Origin: Prevotella sp. UBA5387
GTDB lineage: Bacteria; Bacteroidota; Bacteroidia; Bacteroidales; Bacteroidaceae
DNA: 47,726 nt
Reading direction: 5' to 3'
NCBI GenBank assembly: GCA_002407775.1
Contig: DHOP01000059.1
Coordinates: 1-47,726 of the forward strand
Each line of letters opens with the position of its first letter. Within the stretch, counting starts at the first letter, position 1. A model generated the notes under the pieces. That model saw only the letters and a program-made list of their open reading frames with translations. It was not told where the DNA came from and ran no database searches. Shown one piece after another: positions 1-8,600 of this stretch. The translations under genes were made by a program, and so were the position numbers.

Positions 1-21
1 TGCCTGTTTTGACACACCCTC

Positions 22-38
22 CTAGGGGAGAGGCTGCT
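22..38. repeat. Partial CAGCCTCTCCCC repeat arm (copy R1)
   Basis: The 17-mer CTAGGGGAGAGGCTGCT lies just beyond the stop codon of the esterase-HAD gene. It is identical to a 17-mer inside thyX (2969-2985) and matches the end of the arm at 16962-17001. Only the outer tip of the arm is present. The bases at 1-21 continue into a different sequence (reverse complement GAGGGTGTGTCAAAA) that looks like a Bacteroidetes insertion-element end, but this is cut by the window edge. Confidence 0.6.
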
Positions 39-47
39 CCTTCTTTT

Positions 48-1064
48 CTACTGTCCTCCAAGTCTTTCAAAGAATGTGATAACCTCTTCCCAAGTCTTGA
101 ACTCGTCAGATCCAAATGTGAGTCCAGTTCCCATAAAGTTAGAATCGGGTTTGGTATCTATCAGATAATCACCAAGAAGCAAGTCCTTCTGGTTGCTGAA
201 TATGATATGATCATGTGCTGGTGTCGATAGATATTGCTCTGCCCATTGTGCATCGGCATCGAGCTGGGCATGGTCGTTGGTCTGAGCAGGAGCGAGGATA
301 TATACTTGATAACGCTCGATGAGCATATTAAAAGCTTTGGAGAGACTTGACTTCGGATGTCCGTAGTTGTCAGCAAGGGTACTATTATCAATGTATACTA
401 TGGGGCGATCGCGATGTTCTTGTCGATCGTCGATCCATCGAATGACAGGCACCACACCATTCATGAACGACCGATCGTTCATGTGATGCTCACCATGGAA
501 GTGGGCTGCTTGTGGATAATGGCTGCGATAAAGGTCGAATGTGTGGACCACCGTGTCTTCGTCACCGAAGAGTCCCCACACATGCTGTTGCTCCTCGTCC
601 AATTGTTCGGGGCTCATAGCCTCCAAACCTTTGAAGCATTGTTCGGTTATCTCTCGGTATTCCTTCTCCAATGCCTTGGTCACGATAAACTCTTTCTCAC
701 CGTCTTGCCGTGGATTTTGCCAGGTCTGCTTCCCTATCATACCATGGTCCTTCATCGTTTGCCCCATCTCAAAGGCTGGGTTCACACAGATACGGTCATA
801 GCCATAGAGCATTTCAGTGTACATGCCACCCATCGACGAGCCAATGATGAGATCGGGCTTTACCTCGATGACCTTTTCTCTGAGCAACGCCATGGCCTCC
901 TCAGGATGCAACGGCAAGTCGAAAGCCACTACCTTGGCCTCTGGAAACGTCAGCTGTATACGACTGACTGTGCCTGACGATGCTGCCGACCTGAAACCAT
1001 GATTGTACATGATGGTCTTGCCCTTCATTATTTCTGGGAATTGCTTGATATAGGGATTTTCCAT
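48..1064 (-). CDS. YqiA-like esterase fused to degenerate NT5C/HAD-like domain
   Basis: This is a 338-residue cytoplasmic protein with no signal peptide. Residues about 17-215 form an alpha/beta hydrolase of the YqiA/UPF0227 type. The nucleophile elbow is GSSMGG, with FGDEDTVVH (probable acid) and FHGEHHMND (probable His). Residues about 222-335 resemble 5'(3')-deoxyribonucleotidase-like HAD proteins, seen in the tail with FSNQKDLLLGDYLID and FGSDEFKTWEEV. In the usual HAD motif I (DxDGxxxD) the second Asp is replaced: the protein reads YIDNSTLAD. The motif II Ser/Thr region reads YILAPAQT. The HAD part may therefore be inactive or only bind ligand. The ATG start follows a 116-bp gap after mutY. 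The substrate is unknown. Confidence 0.8.
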   Translation of the reverse strand: MENPYIKQFPEIMKGKTIMYNHGFRSAASSGTVSRIQLTFPEAKVVAFDLPLHPEEAMALLREKVIEVKPDLIIGSSMGGMYTEMLYGYDRICVNPAFEMGQTMKDHGMIGKQTWQNPRQDGEKEFIVTKALEKEYREITEQCFKGLEAMSPEQLDEEQQHVWGLFGDEDTVVHTFDLYRSHYPQAAHFHGEHHMNDRSFMNGVVPVIRWIDDRQEHRDRPIVYIDNSTLADNYGHPKSSLSKAFNMLIERYQVYILAPAQTNDHAQLDADAQWAEQYLSTPAHDHIIFSNQKDLLLGDYLIDTKPDSNFMGTGLTFGSDEFKTWEEVITFFERLGGQ

Positions 1065-1180
1065 ATATTACAGGTAAGTTGTGTTTATGTTGATTACTGC
1101 CTATAGTTTTTTGGGCGATGTTTATGCTGTCTTTTAGAGTTGTTATGCCTAATGACAGCTTTCTCACGATTCCCCCAATT

Positions 1181-2230
1181 TCATTCATTTAGATGATTAT
1201 TCGGAGCTGGCAGCGCCTCGAAGAGTATCTCAATGAGGCGCGGAATGGCGTATTGGTCAAGGTTCTGCTCATCGATCCAGACATAGTCGGGGGGTATTGC
1301 GGGGCGTGAGGAGGTCTCCGAGAGATAGAAATCGGCAAGGAGAATCTGGTGAGTCAGTATGTGCTTCACATTGCTTCGTAGCAAGGAGGCATGGGCAAGC
1401 AATTGCTTTGCTGTGGAAGATGTCACCGTTTTGTCATCTGATGGAGTTTGTTCAATGAGCACAGGTTCCCACAATCCCTGCCAAATATCTCCTTTTCCAC
1501 GGCGGCGGATGGCCACTTTTCCTTGGCAACGGAGGTATAAATAGACTAGATGCCGAGTCTTTTGATGCACTGTCTTTAGTTTGACGGGCAACAGGTCAAC
1601 GCGTCCTTCGCGAAGGGCAATGCAGTCTTCTACTAATGGACATACGATGCAAGCAGGCGACTTAGGCGTGCATTGCAAAGCGCCGAAGTCCATGATGGCG
1701 GCATTGATGGTACGATAATCCTTGCCAAGACTATCCGCCAGAGCCTGAAACTCGTGTTTGCCCTCCGTGGAATTGATAGGGGTGTCTATACCATACACAC
1801 GAGAAAGAACACGGAAATAATTGCCATCGACTGCAGCTGTAGGTTGTCCGAAAGCGAAAGACGCGATAGCAGCTGCCGTGTATTCACCCACACCCCTAAG
1901 CTGTAGTAGTCCTTCCATAGTGTCGGGGAAATGTCCCAGAGCAACGATTTGTTGCGCTGCCTTGTGCAAGTTGCGTGCACGACTATAATAGCCGAGCCCT
2001 TGCCACAGCTTCAAGACATCGTCTTCCGAGGCAGCTGCGAGGTCCTCCACAGTAGGGTATGTCTCCATGAACCGCTCCCAATAGGCAGTGCCCTGACTGA
2101 TCCGCGTCTGTTGCATGATGATTTCGCTGAGCCAAACAGCATAGGGATCATTGGTAAGACGCCATGGCAGGTAGCGCTGATTTTGGTCAAACCAACGCAA
2201 TAACTTAGCAATGAAATTGGAAGTGCTCAT
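1181..2230 (-). CDS. mutY: A/G-specific adenine glycosylase MutY
   Basis: This base-excision repair enzyme removes adenine mispaired with 8-oxoguanine. The 349 residues have the usual family length. Visible motifs are the catalytic-Glu helix SEIIMQQT (about 36-43), the helix-hairpin-helix LRGVGEYTA (about 110), the catalytic Asp in AAVDGNYFRVLSR (about 133-145), and a C-x6-C-x2-C-x5-C iron-sulfur cluster set in CTPKSPACIVCPLVEDC (about 187-203). A C-terminal NUDIX-like 8-oxoG recognition domain follows. The start codon overlaps the stop of the upstream Fur-family gene by 4 bp (ATGA), so the two are translationally coupled. Confidence 0.95.
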   Translation of the reverse strand: MSTSNFIAKLLRWFDQNQRYLPWRLTNDPYAVWLSEIIMQQTRISQGTAYWERFMETYPTVEDLAAASEDDVLKLWQGLGYYSRARNLHKAAQQIVALGHFPDTMEGLLQLRGVGEYTAAAIASFAFGQPTAAVDGNYFRVLSRVYGIDTPINSTEGKHEFQALADSLGKDYRTINAAIMDFGALQCTPKSPACIVCPLVEDCIALREGRVDLLPVKLKTVHQKTRHLVYLYLRCQGKVAIRRRGKGDIWQGLWEPVLIEQTPSDDKTVTSSTAKQLLAHASLLRSNVKHILTHQILLADFYLSETSSRPAIPPDYVWIDEQNLDQYAIPRLIEILFEALPAPNNHLNE

Positions 2231-2661
2231 CTTTTCCCCACCTCCTTTGAGGCACAGTCGGCACAGATGCCTTTGAGTAAATAATTGGAGGAGTGGATAA
2301 TGTAGCCCTCAGGGACAGCCAACTGTGGCATAGGAGTGTCGTGAAGACAGAAGATGCGATGACAACGCTCGCAGAAAAAGTGGACGTGCAAATCGTCATC
2401 ATCGTTGGTGCCGTGGCTATGGCACAGTTCATACTTCAATCCTCCTTCGCCATCTTCGATGGAATGCACCAGATGATGCTCGCGAAAGAGCACAAGACAA
2501 CGGAAAATGCCGCTCTTGTCTATGGTGAGAATGCTATGCTCCAAGTCGGTGATGGATGTGGGATGACACTCCGCAGCCAAAGCCTTGAGCACAACAATAC
2601 GGTTGCTCGTAGGCTTGATGCCATGCTGCTCAAGCAGCTTTATGCTGGTCGTCTCATCCAT
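2227..2661 (-). CDS. Fur-family transcriptional regulator
   Basis: This metal-responsive DNA-binding repressor has about 144 residues. The N-terminal winged helix includes GIKPTSNRIVVLKAL and a recognition region around SITDLEHSILTIDKSGIFRCL. The C-terminal half has a His-rich metal site (LHVHF) and two CxxC zinc motifs, CERC and CADC. It cannot be assigned to Fur, Zur or PerR by eye. I chose the ATG at 2661; an in-frame GTG at 2670 would add three residues. It overlaps mutY by 4 bp and is divergent from thyX across an 84-93 bp region. The putative -7 box at 2670-2677 leaves an extremely short leader, which makes either the start or the promoter uncertain. Confidence 0.85.
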   Translation of the reverse strand: MDETTSIKLLEQHGIKPTSNRIVVLKALAAECHPTSITDLEHSILTIDKSGIFRCLVLFREHHLVHSIEDGEGGLKYELCHSHGTNDDDDLHVHFFCERCHRIFCLHDTPMPQLAVPEGYIIHSSNYLLKGICADCASKEVGKR

Positions 2662-2669
2662 ATTCACCA

Positions 2670-2677
2670 CAAATTTA
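2670..2677 (-). promoter_or_regulatory. Putative -7 box of Fur-family gene
   Basis: TAAATTTG on the minus strand fits the Bacteroidetes -7 consensus TAnnTTTG. No clear -33 TTTG is seen at the usual spacing. It lies so close to the ATG at 2661 that the mRNA would be nearly leaderless. Confidence 0.35.
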
Positions 2678-2698
2678 CTAATTTAATGCATCACTTTC

Positions 2699-2711
2699 AT
2701 GCCAAAGGCAT
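2699..2711. promoter_or_regulatory. Palindrome between divergent fur-like gene and thyX
   Basis: ATGCC-AAA-GGCAT is a perfect 5-bp-arm inverted repeat in the divergent intergenic region, 11 bp upstream of the thyX -7 box candidate. It could be an operator. It does not match the classic Fur box. Confidence 0.3.
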
Positions 2712-2721
2712 TTAATTTTGC

Positions 2722-2729
2722 TAAATTTG
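2722..2729 (+). promoter_or_regulatory. Putative -7 box of thyX
   Basis: TAAATTTG lies 25 bp before the thyX ATG and matches TAnnTTTG. No obvious -33 TTTG is present. Confidence 0.45.
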
Positions 2730-2754
2730 CATCATCAACAGACATAACAACGAC

Positions 2755-3648
2755 ATGAAAATCAATAGACCTTTTTTCGAAATATGGCTACAAGAGCCGG
2801 GCATCAACGGTATCTATCGGCAGGTAGAACGTGCTGGACGCGTATGCTACAAGAGCGAGGACCATGCATCAGAGGACTCTGCTCGTCCATTTGCAGAGCG
2901 TATGATCAAAAGCCATCACACTGCTATGCTGGAGCATGCCACGGTGTATCTGAAGAAGAAAGTAGACACTAGGGGAGAGGCTGCTAGTTGCTTCTCCAAG
3001 GTCAACATTGTTGATGGCATAGCATACATCACAACTAATCTTCGCGTATTGGTGGAAAATGGTTGGATGGATGATTTGAATTATATCTGTGAGCCCACTG
3101 ATCATCATGAGAAACGGGTGACTGTGCACTTCACAACACAAATTAGCATCACACGAGAGTTCAATCGTCATCGCGTCAACTCCATGGCAGAGCAGAGCAC
3201 GCGCTACTGTAACTACTCAAAAGATAAGTTTGGCAGTGAGGTTACGATTAATCTTCCCAAGTGGGTTCATGACCTGCCTGATGGTGATTGGAGCAGTGAT
3301 GTAGAAAAGGGGTCGGTCGATATAGATGGCAACTCCTTCTTGGAACTTGCTCGAAAGGTGGTTGACGGAGAGGCTGACGATATGGAAAATTGGCTCTTTG
3401 CCAATCTAGCCGCAGAGCGTTCTTACATGAACCTTATCTCCTCTGGTCACATCGCACAGGAGGCTCGTGCCATATTGCCACTTGACACCAATACTGAACT
3501 TGTGCACACAGCCTTCGTTTCCGATTGGCTGCACTTCTTCGACTTACGTGCACTCGGCACCACTGGTGCTCCCCATCCGGATGCCAAGGTGCTTGCCTTG
3601 CCACTTATGGAGGAGTTTCAGAAATTAGGCCTCATACCAGAGAACTAA
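2755..3648 (+). CDS. thyX: Flavin-dependent thymidylate synthase ThyX
   Basis: This enzyme makes dTMP from dUMP using FAD, NADPH and methylenetetrahydrofolate. The diagnostic ThyX motif RHRxxSxxEQSxRY is present as RHRVNSMAEQSTRY (about residues 139-152). The C-terminal part, with ERSYMNLISSGHIAQEARAILP, is the conserved dUMP-binding region. At 297 residues it is at the longer end of the family. Part of the extra length is a loop after VYLKKK (about residues 68-80) whose DNA contains the 17-base repeat tip R2 (2969-2985). The loop reads VDTRGEAAS and lies before the conserved core, so the enzyme is probably still functional. Confidence 0.93.
   Translation: MKINRPFFEIWLQEPGINGIYRQVERAGRVCYKSEDHASEDSARPFAERMIKSHHTAMLEHATVYLKKKVDTRGEAASCFSKVNIVDGIAYITTNLRVLVENGWMDDLNYICEPTDHHEKRVTVHFTTQISITREFNRHRVNSMAEQSTRYCNYSKDKFGSEVTINLPKWVHDLPDGDWSSDVEKGSVDIDGNSFLELARKVVDGEADDMENWLFANLAAERSYMNLISSGHIAQEARAILPLDTNTELVHTAFVSDWLHFFDLRALGTTGAPHPDAKVLALPLMEEFQKLGLIPEN
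2969..2985. repeat. Repeat-arm fragment inside thyX (copy R2)
   Basis: CTAGGGGAGAGGCTGCT is identical over 17 bases to R1 (22-38), and its first 15 bases match the end of R6 (16962-17001). It is read in frame within thyX. Confidence 0.55.
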
Positions 3649-3724
3649 CCATTGTAGATATGTGAGCTATTGCTTCAACGGCAATACATTCAGGATCGCT
3701 CACCAGTGGAGGAATTATTGCCTC

Positions 3725-3809
3725 GTGATTCAAATTGAAACACGCGGTGAAACAAATTGATTCACGTGATGAAACAAATTGATTCACGCTGTGATTCAAT
3801 TTGAATCAC
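3725..3809. repeat. Four-unit, 22-bp-period array of 19-bp near-palindromes (array 1)
   Basis: The units start at 3725, 3747, 3769 and 3791. Each is 19 bp and close to GTGAATCAATTTGAATCAC; the last reads GTGATTCAATTTGAATCAC and is almost perfectly palindromic. The spacers are 3 bp (GCG, GTG, GCT). The array lies in the 222-bp gap between thyX and the pseudouridine synthase gene. The rest of that gap shows nothing recognisable. A related array is at 15823-15907. Confidence 0.85.
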
Positions 3810-3870
3810 AATGCGAAAAGGTAGCCATCGCAAGCCAGTTCATCCTTAATGGTTTCTCAATGTCGATTAG

Positions 3871-5556
3871 ATGATTCCACTATTACATCCTTTGGATACT
3901 GTTGCCGAAGTGCCTCGGCAAATGAACAACCCCTTTTATTATGAGCCTGACGCATTTTGTCGGCAGGCGATGGAGAGATTGTCAGCGTATCTTAGAGGAG
4001 ATGCATCACAATGTTTCTTGCCCCAAGCTATCCCTGTAGAGTTTCAATCGGAGATTGCCAAAGGTAAGATGTTTGGTGTGTTGGTGGTGGAAACACCGGC
4101 CGACCATTCATTGACTCCAAATGAAACAGACTCTCTTGGGTCAGCCAAGGCAGTTCAGTCTTCTGAAAAACTTAGCTTTCTTGCTGGTTATAGCGGTCAG
4201 ATCTGTGGACGAAGCGACTGGGAAGGATTTGCGCCGGCAGTGTTTGACTACCTGGAGGAGGATGGATATTTCAAGCGGAAGGAGAAGGAGATAGAGGATA
4301 TAAGCGAGACACTACACACAAACCTACCCAGCAGCCTCTCCCCGGCCCTCCCCAATAGGGAAGGGAGGAATATGCAGCTAGACACCCCTCCTACTGGAGG
4401 GGACGGGGGAGGCTTCTTGCTGGATAGGCCAGTCTTTTCTAAAGCTCGTAGAGAAGGCGAATCTTCGGAGGACTATATCAAGCGGAGACAGTTTGAAAAT
4501 GCGGAACTTCATCGTTGGAAACTGAAGCAACGGGCACTCAAGGAGCAAGAAGAAACGGCAAAGAGATTGAAGGATGAGCAAATAAAGTCATTGAAGACAT
4601 TGCGCCGACAAAAGAGTGATGAGTTGCAGACATGGCTGTTTCGTCATTTTGTGATGCGTAATGCCAAAGGTGATAGCAAGGACTTGGTGGACATCTTCGC
4701 CCATGAGGATAAGGTTCCACCTGCTGGAAGTGGGGAATGTTGCGAGCCAAAATTGCTGCAATATGCCTTAGCTTATGGGTTGAAACCAGTAAGTATGTCC
4801 ATGTTTTGGTGGGGTGAGAGTCCGCGTCAGGAGGTGCGACATCACCTGCAAACTTATCCTGCTTGTAATGGCAAGTGCAAGCCCATCCTACGATGGATGT
4901 TGCAGGGCATGGACGTGATGCCTAATCCGTTGGAGCAGCAGAGCCGACATGAGTTGCGTATCGTTTACGACGATGCCAGTATCTGCGTGGTTGACAAGCC
5001 AGCTGGTATGCTAGCCGTGCCAGGGAAGAGTGGAATCGAGAGTGTGCTGAGTCAACTACAACTGCGTTTCCCAGATGCCGAAGGACCGATGATAGTCCAC
5101 CGTCTTGATATGGCCACGAGCGGATTGATGGTCGTTGCCAAGACCACAACTGCCTACAAAGTGCTACAAGACCAGTTTGCAAGGCATGAAATTAAGAAGC
5201 GTTATGTGGCTGAACTGTCGCAAGACCTTACCTCTAAGCAAGGCAAAATCATATTGCCACTGCGCCCTGACCTTGTGGACCGGCCAAGACAAGTAGTTGA
5301 CGAAGAGTTTGGCAAGCCAGCTACGACCTATTATCAGCAAATCACTGGCCGTCGAGTGGCTCTCTATCCCTTCACGGGTCGCACGCATCAGTTGCGCGTG
5401 CACTGTGCCCACCATCTCGGATTGGACAATCCCATCCGTGGCGACGAACTTTATGGGGAGCGTGCCGACCGCCTCTATCTTCATGCTGAGCGGCTTACTT
5501 TGCGACATCCTGATACCGGAGAGGAGATGACTTTCACCGCTCCGGTGTCATTCTAA
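3871..5556 (+). CDS. RluA-family RNA pseudouridine synthase with repeat-derived insert
   Basis: The C-terminal 200 residues are an RluA-type catalytic domain that isomerises uridine to pseudouridine in RNA. The catalytic-Asp motif is HRLDMATSG (about residue 410), preceded by VVDKPAGMLAVPGK and followed by TGRTHQLRVH. The 370-residue N-terminal part has a Cys-containing region (CRQAM, CEPKLL, CNGKCKPILRWM) and a Lys/Glu/Arg-rich coiled-coil segment (about 195-250). Residues about 153-182 are encoded by the hairpin repeat R3 and read as low-complexity SLSPALPNREG...TPPTGGDGGG, just before the coiled coil. The RNA target cannot be told from sequence. The reading frame is intact. Confidence 0.88.
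   Translation: MIPLLHPLDTVAEVPRQMNNPFYYEPDAFCRQAMERLSAYLRGDASQCFLPQAIPVEFQSEIAKGKMFGVLVVETPADHSLTPNETDSLGSAKAVQSSEKLSFLAGYSGQICGRSDWEGFAPAVFDYLEEDGYFKRKEKEIEDISETLHTNLPSSLSPALPNREGRNMQLDTPPTGGDGGGFLLDRPVFSKARREGESSEDYIKRRQFENAELHRWKLKQRALKEQEETAKRLKDEQIKSLKTLRRQKSDELQTWLFRHFVMRNAKGDSKDLVDIFAHEDKVPPAGSGECCEPKLLQYALAYGLKPVSMSMFWWGESPRQEVRHHLQTYPACNGKCKPILRWMLQGMDVMPNPLEQQSRHELRIVYDDASICVVDKPAGMLAVPGKSGIESVLSQLQLRFPDAEGPMIVHRLDMATSGLMVVAKTTTAYKVLQDQFARHEIKKRYVAELSQDLTSKQGKIILPLRPDLVDRPRQVVDEEFGKPATTYYQQITGRRVALYPFTGRTHQLRVHCAHHLGLDNPIRGDELYGERADRLYLHAERLTLRHPDTGEEMTFTAPVSF
4331..4414. repeat. Two-armed hairpin repeat inside the pseudouridine synthase gene (copy R3)
   Basis: The left arm (4331-4368) starts GCAGCCTCTCCCCGGCCCTC and folds on CCCTCCC/GGGAGGG around AATAGGGAA. 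The right arm (4385-4414) is CCCCTCC-TACT-GGAGGGG followed by ACGGGGGAGGCT, an inverted and diverged copy. It is the same architecture as R4, but with only about 16 bp between the arms. It is translated in frame. Confidence 0.75.
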
Positions 5557-5564
5557 TGTTATTT

Positions 5565-5580
5565 ATTAGGAATTCCTAAT
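5565..5580. terminator. Palindrome between convergent genes, weak terminator candidate
   Basis: ATTAGGAATTCCTAAT is a perfect 16-bp palindrome in the 70-bp gap where the pseudouridine synthase and GH78 genes converge. It has no loop and weak flanking T-tracts, so termination is only a guess. Confidence 0.3.
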
Positions 5581-5626
5581 GGCTAATAAAATATGGTTTG
5601 TGGTCAATAGATATTGTGATGACAAT

Positions 5627-8600
5627 CTATTTGGTTGTTGCTGGTACGCATTCTATGCTGTGTTGACCACCTTTCACTTCAAAATGCTTACGCAAAGCTA
5701 TGGTCGTGCCATCATTTACGGTTTGGCCATCCACTAAGACCATATCATCAGCACTCGCCATCGGCATCATCACTGTGGCTGTGGCATCCTGTGGAATGCT
5801 AACCTCATAGGTGATGCGTCCATCGCCTTTGAGTTGCCATTTCGCTGTGATGATACCTTCGGGAGTACGTGTCTTGGCCCCTGCCCAGGTGATGCGCTCA
5901 CCCTTGACGGCTTGAATCAGTGCATCGGAACGGGTATCTATGTGTGGGCAAAGAACAAAATGCTTCCATCCACTCTTACCGATGGTGGTTATGGAATAGT
6001 CGGATGTCTGTATGCCAGCTATGCCAGCATAGAACCATTCCGCCACGGCACCATAACTATAGTGATTGAACGAGTTCATGTTCCATTCGTGCTTATTGAA
6101 TCCTCCCTCAATGGTGTAACTATCCCAGCGTTCCCAAATGGTGGTCGCACCTTGGTCGATGCTATATAACCATGATGGATTCTTGCGCTGTTGGAGCAAT
6201 TGATAGGCCATTTCATCCATGCCAACCTCGCTCAAGGTCGTACAGAGAATGCCTGTTCCCACAAACCCTGTGGAAAGCTTGTAACCGTTGTCAACAATCT
6301 TTTTGGCTAAAACCTGCTTTGCATCTTCAACTTTTGCCTTGTCAATAAGTCCCAGGTGCAATGCCAAGAGATAACCAGTTTGAGTACTAGTCTTTAGCAG
6401 TCCGCTGGTCGAGTCGATATAGCGAGACTGGAATTCTGCTCTGATGTCGTCGTAGAGTTGTTTGTAGGCCTTTGCGTCCTGGGCATAGCTGTCATTAGGA
6501 TAGGTGGAGAGCGCAGTGGCAGTCTTCTGCATTAGCAGAGTGACATAGGCATAATAACAGACACTAATATATCTAGCATCAATGGCTTCATAAGCCAACC
6601 AATCGCCGAATGATGTGCCCGCACCGTTATAGTGGAAGCCATCGCTGCCCTGAGCGGCACAAAACTGCATCCACTTCTGCATGGCTTCATAGTTCTCTTC
6701 CAATATGCTACGATCGCCAGTCATATCATACACTGTCCAAGGCACGATGACACCAGCATCACCCCATGCTGAGTTACCCTCGCCCCAGAACTTACAGAAG
6801 GGTGCGATGTCGCGGAAGGCACCATTGCTGGCTTGTCCATTGCGCATGTCACGCATCCACTGTCGATAGAACACTGAGGCGTTGCTATTGTATAATGCGG
6901 TACGAGAGAAAATCTGTGTGTCGCCCGTCCATCCCAATCTCTCATCGCGCTGGGGGCAGTCAGTGGGAATGCTGAGAAAGTTGCCACGCTGTCCCCAAAG
7001 GACGTTTTGATAGAGTTGATTGATGTCTTTGTCAGAACAGGCAAAGTCGCCCCATTCCTCTATATCACTACCCACTACCTGACCGACGGCGCGTTTCACT
7101 GCAATGTCGTGGTCGGCGGTAAGTTCTACATAGCGGAAGCCCATGAAAGTGTGTGAAGGATGATATGTCTCGCCACCTTTCTTGCCAGCCAATACATAAG
7201 TAATCTTGGCATCCGCAGTTCGCAAGCTGTAGGTCCACACGCTACCGGCAGGACCCTTGTCAAGTCTCGCAGAGTCACCATTATAGTTTAACATCTCCCC
7301 ATGGCGTAGGGTAAGCGTGGTTCCTCGTGCACCTTCAACGGTGAAATCAACCCATCCCACCATGTTTTGTCCCATGTCGATGACCACGGTCTGCCCCTTC
7401 ATTAATCGAGTATTGGTCAGCGTGTTTGATTCTTTGATGGTGTTGATGCGACCATACTTTGTCATCGTGGGTACGCTACCTTCATAGATGGTCACTTTTT
7501 TTGGAGTGCGTTCCAACTGTGGACGTATTCTGACCGCCGGGCTAGTCTGTTGGAAAAGAGTAGGGTGTGTACCATCGTTCACTATCGCTGGCAGAAAGTG
7601 AGAGTCGTCGAAGTTCGCCTGTTTCCAGTCCTCTCCTCGTCTCGCATCATAGACTTCACCATCGTAGATGTCACCATTAACGACGGCTCCGCATGCGGCA
7701 TATTTCCAGCTTCCATCGGTAGGGACAAACATTTTCGTCCCATCAGCAAGTTCCATGCGTAGCATCCCCACAAATTGCATTACCGGATGACTGCCATACG
7801 CATCATGGGCAATGTCGCCAGCCCACCATCCTCGGCTCACTTCTGCGGCGATACAGTTGTCTCCCTTTCGCAAAGAGGCAGTAACATCTGTCTCCTGATA
7901 AGGCACCTCCTTGCGATAATCGGTCCATCCAGGTTTCAGTTCGTCAGTGCCAATACGCTGCCCATTGATGAACACATTGTAGATTCCGAGTGCAGAGCAC
8001 TGCAGCGTGGCATGCCTAATAGCACTATTAAGCACGAACTTTTTTCGGAAAACGGGGATGCCTTTCTGCTGAGACGAATACCAACTGGTTGTCCCTGTGA
8101 TGTTGAGTCGTTGGTTTCCTTGCTTCTGTCGTATTACCAAGCCACTATCCATTGAGTTGGTACCATCAAAGTTCTCGGCAATAAGTGTATGCGGAGCAGT
8201 CGGATTCGATAGATCTTGCACGAGTAGATTGTCTAGATAGACTGTCTCGTTGCCCATCTCGCGGATACCTATTTCTCCATAACTCACTTCGGGATAGGGT
8301 ACTTGATAGGTGCTTACCATCACGCCGTCGATATTTGTAGTCACAACGTTTTGGTTGATGTCTAAACGCAAATGGTGCATTCTACCCTTATCTTGACGAA
8401 TGTTTACCTTATTGCTGATGTCAATATCATCGAGTAGTTTGAATGCACCATTGATGCAGATGAATGGCTTTAGTCTCTCCTTGCCACTCTCCAAATTCAC
8501 CTGCCACATGTAGTATGTGTTGTGTTTGGCATTTCCCGAAAAAAGGAAACCAGCGTTACCCTTTTGAATAGCGAAGTCCCAGTTGATGCTATAATGTGTA

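Noticed and set aside
357..977. Long reading frame opposite the esterase-HAD gene
   Set aside because: It has no recognisable domain and lies fully antisense to a gene with clear motifs.
3366..3378. Another repeat tip (GGAGAGGCTGAC) in thyX
   Set aside because: The match is only about 10 bases and the encoded residues are plausible native sequence, so chance is likely.
3725..3809. Array 1 as a CRISPR
   Set aside because: Spacers are only 3 bp, units are short palindromes with internal variation, and no cas genes are nearby.
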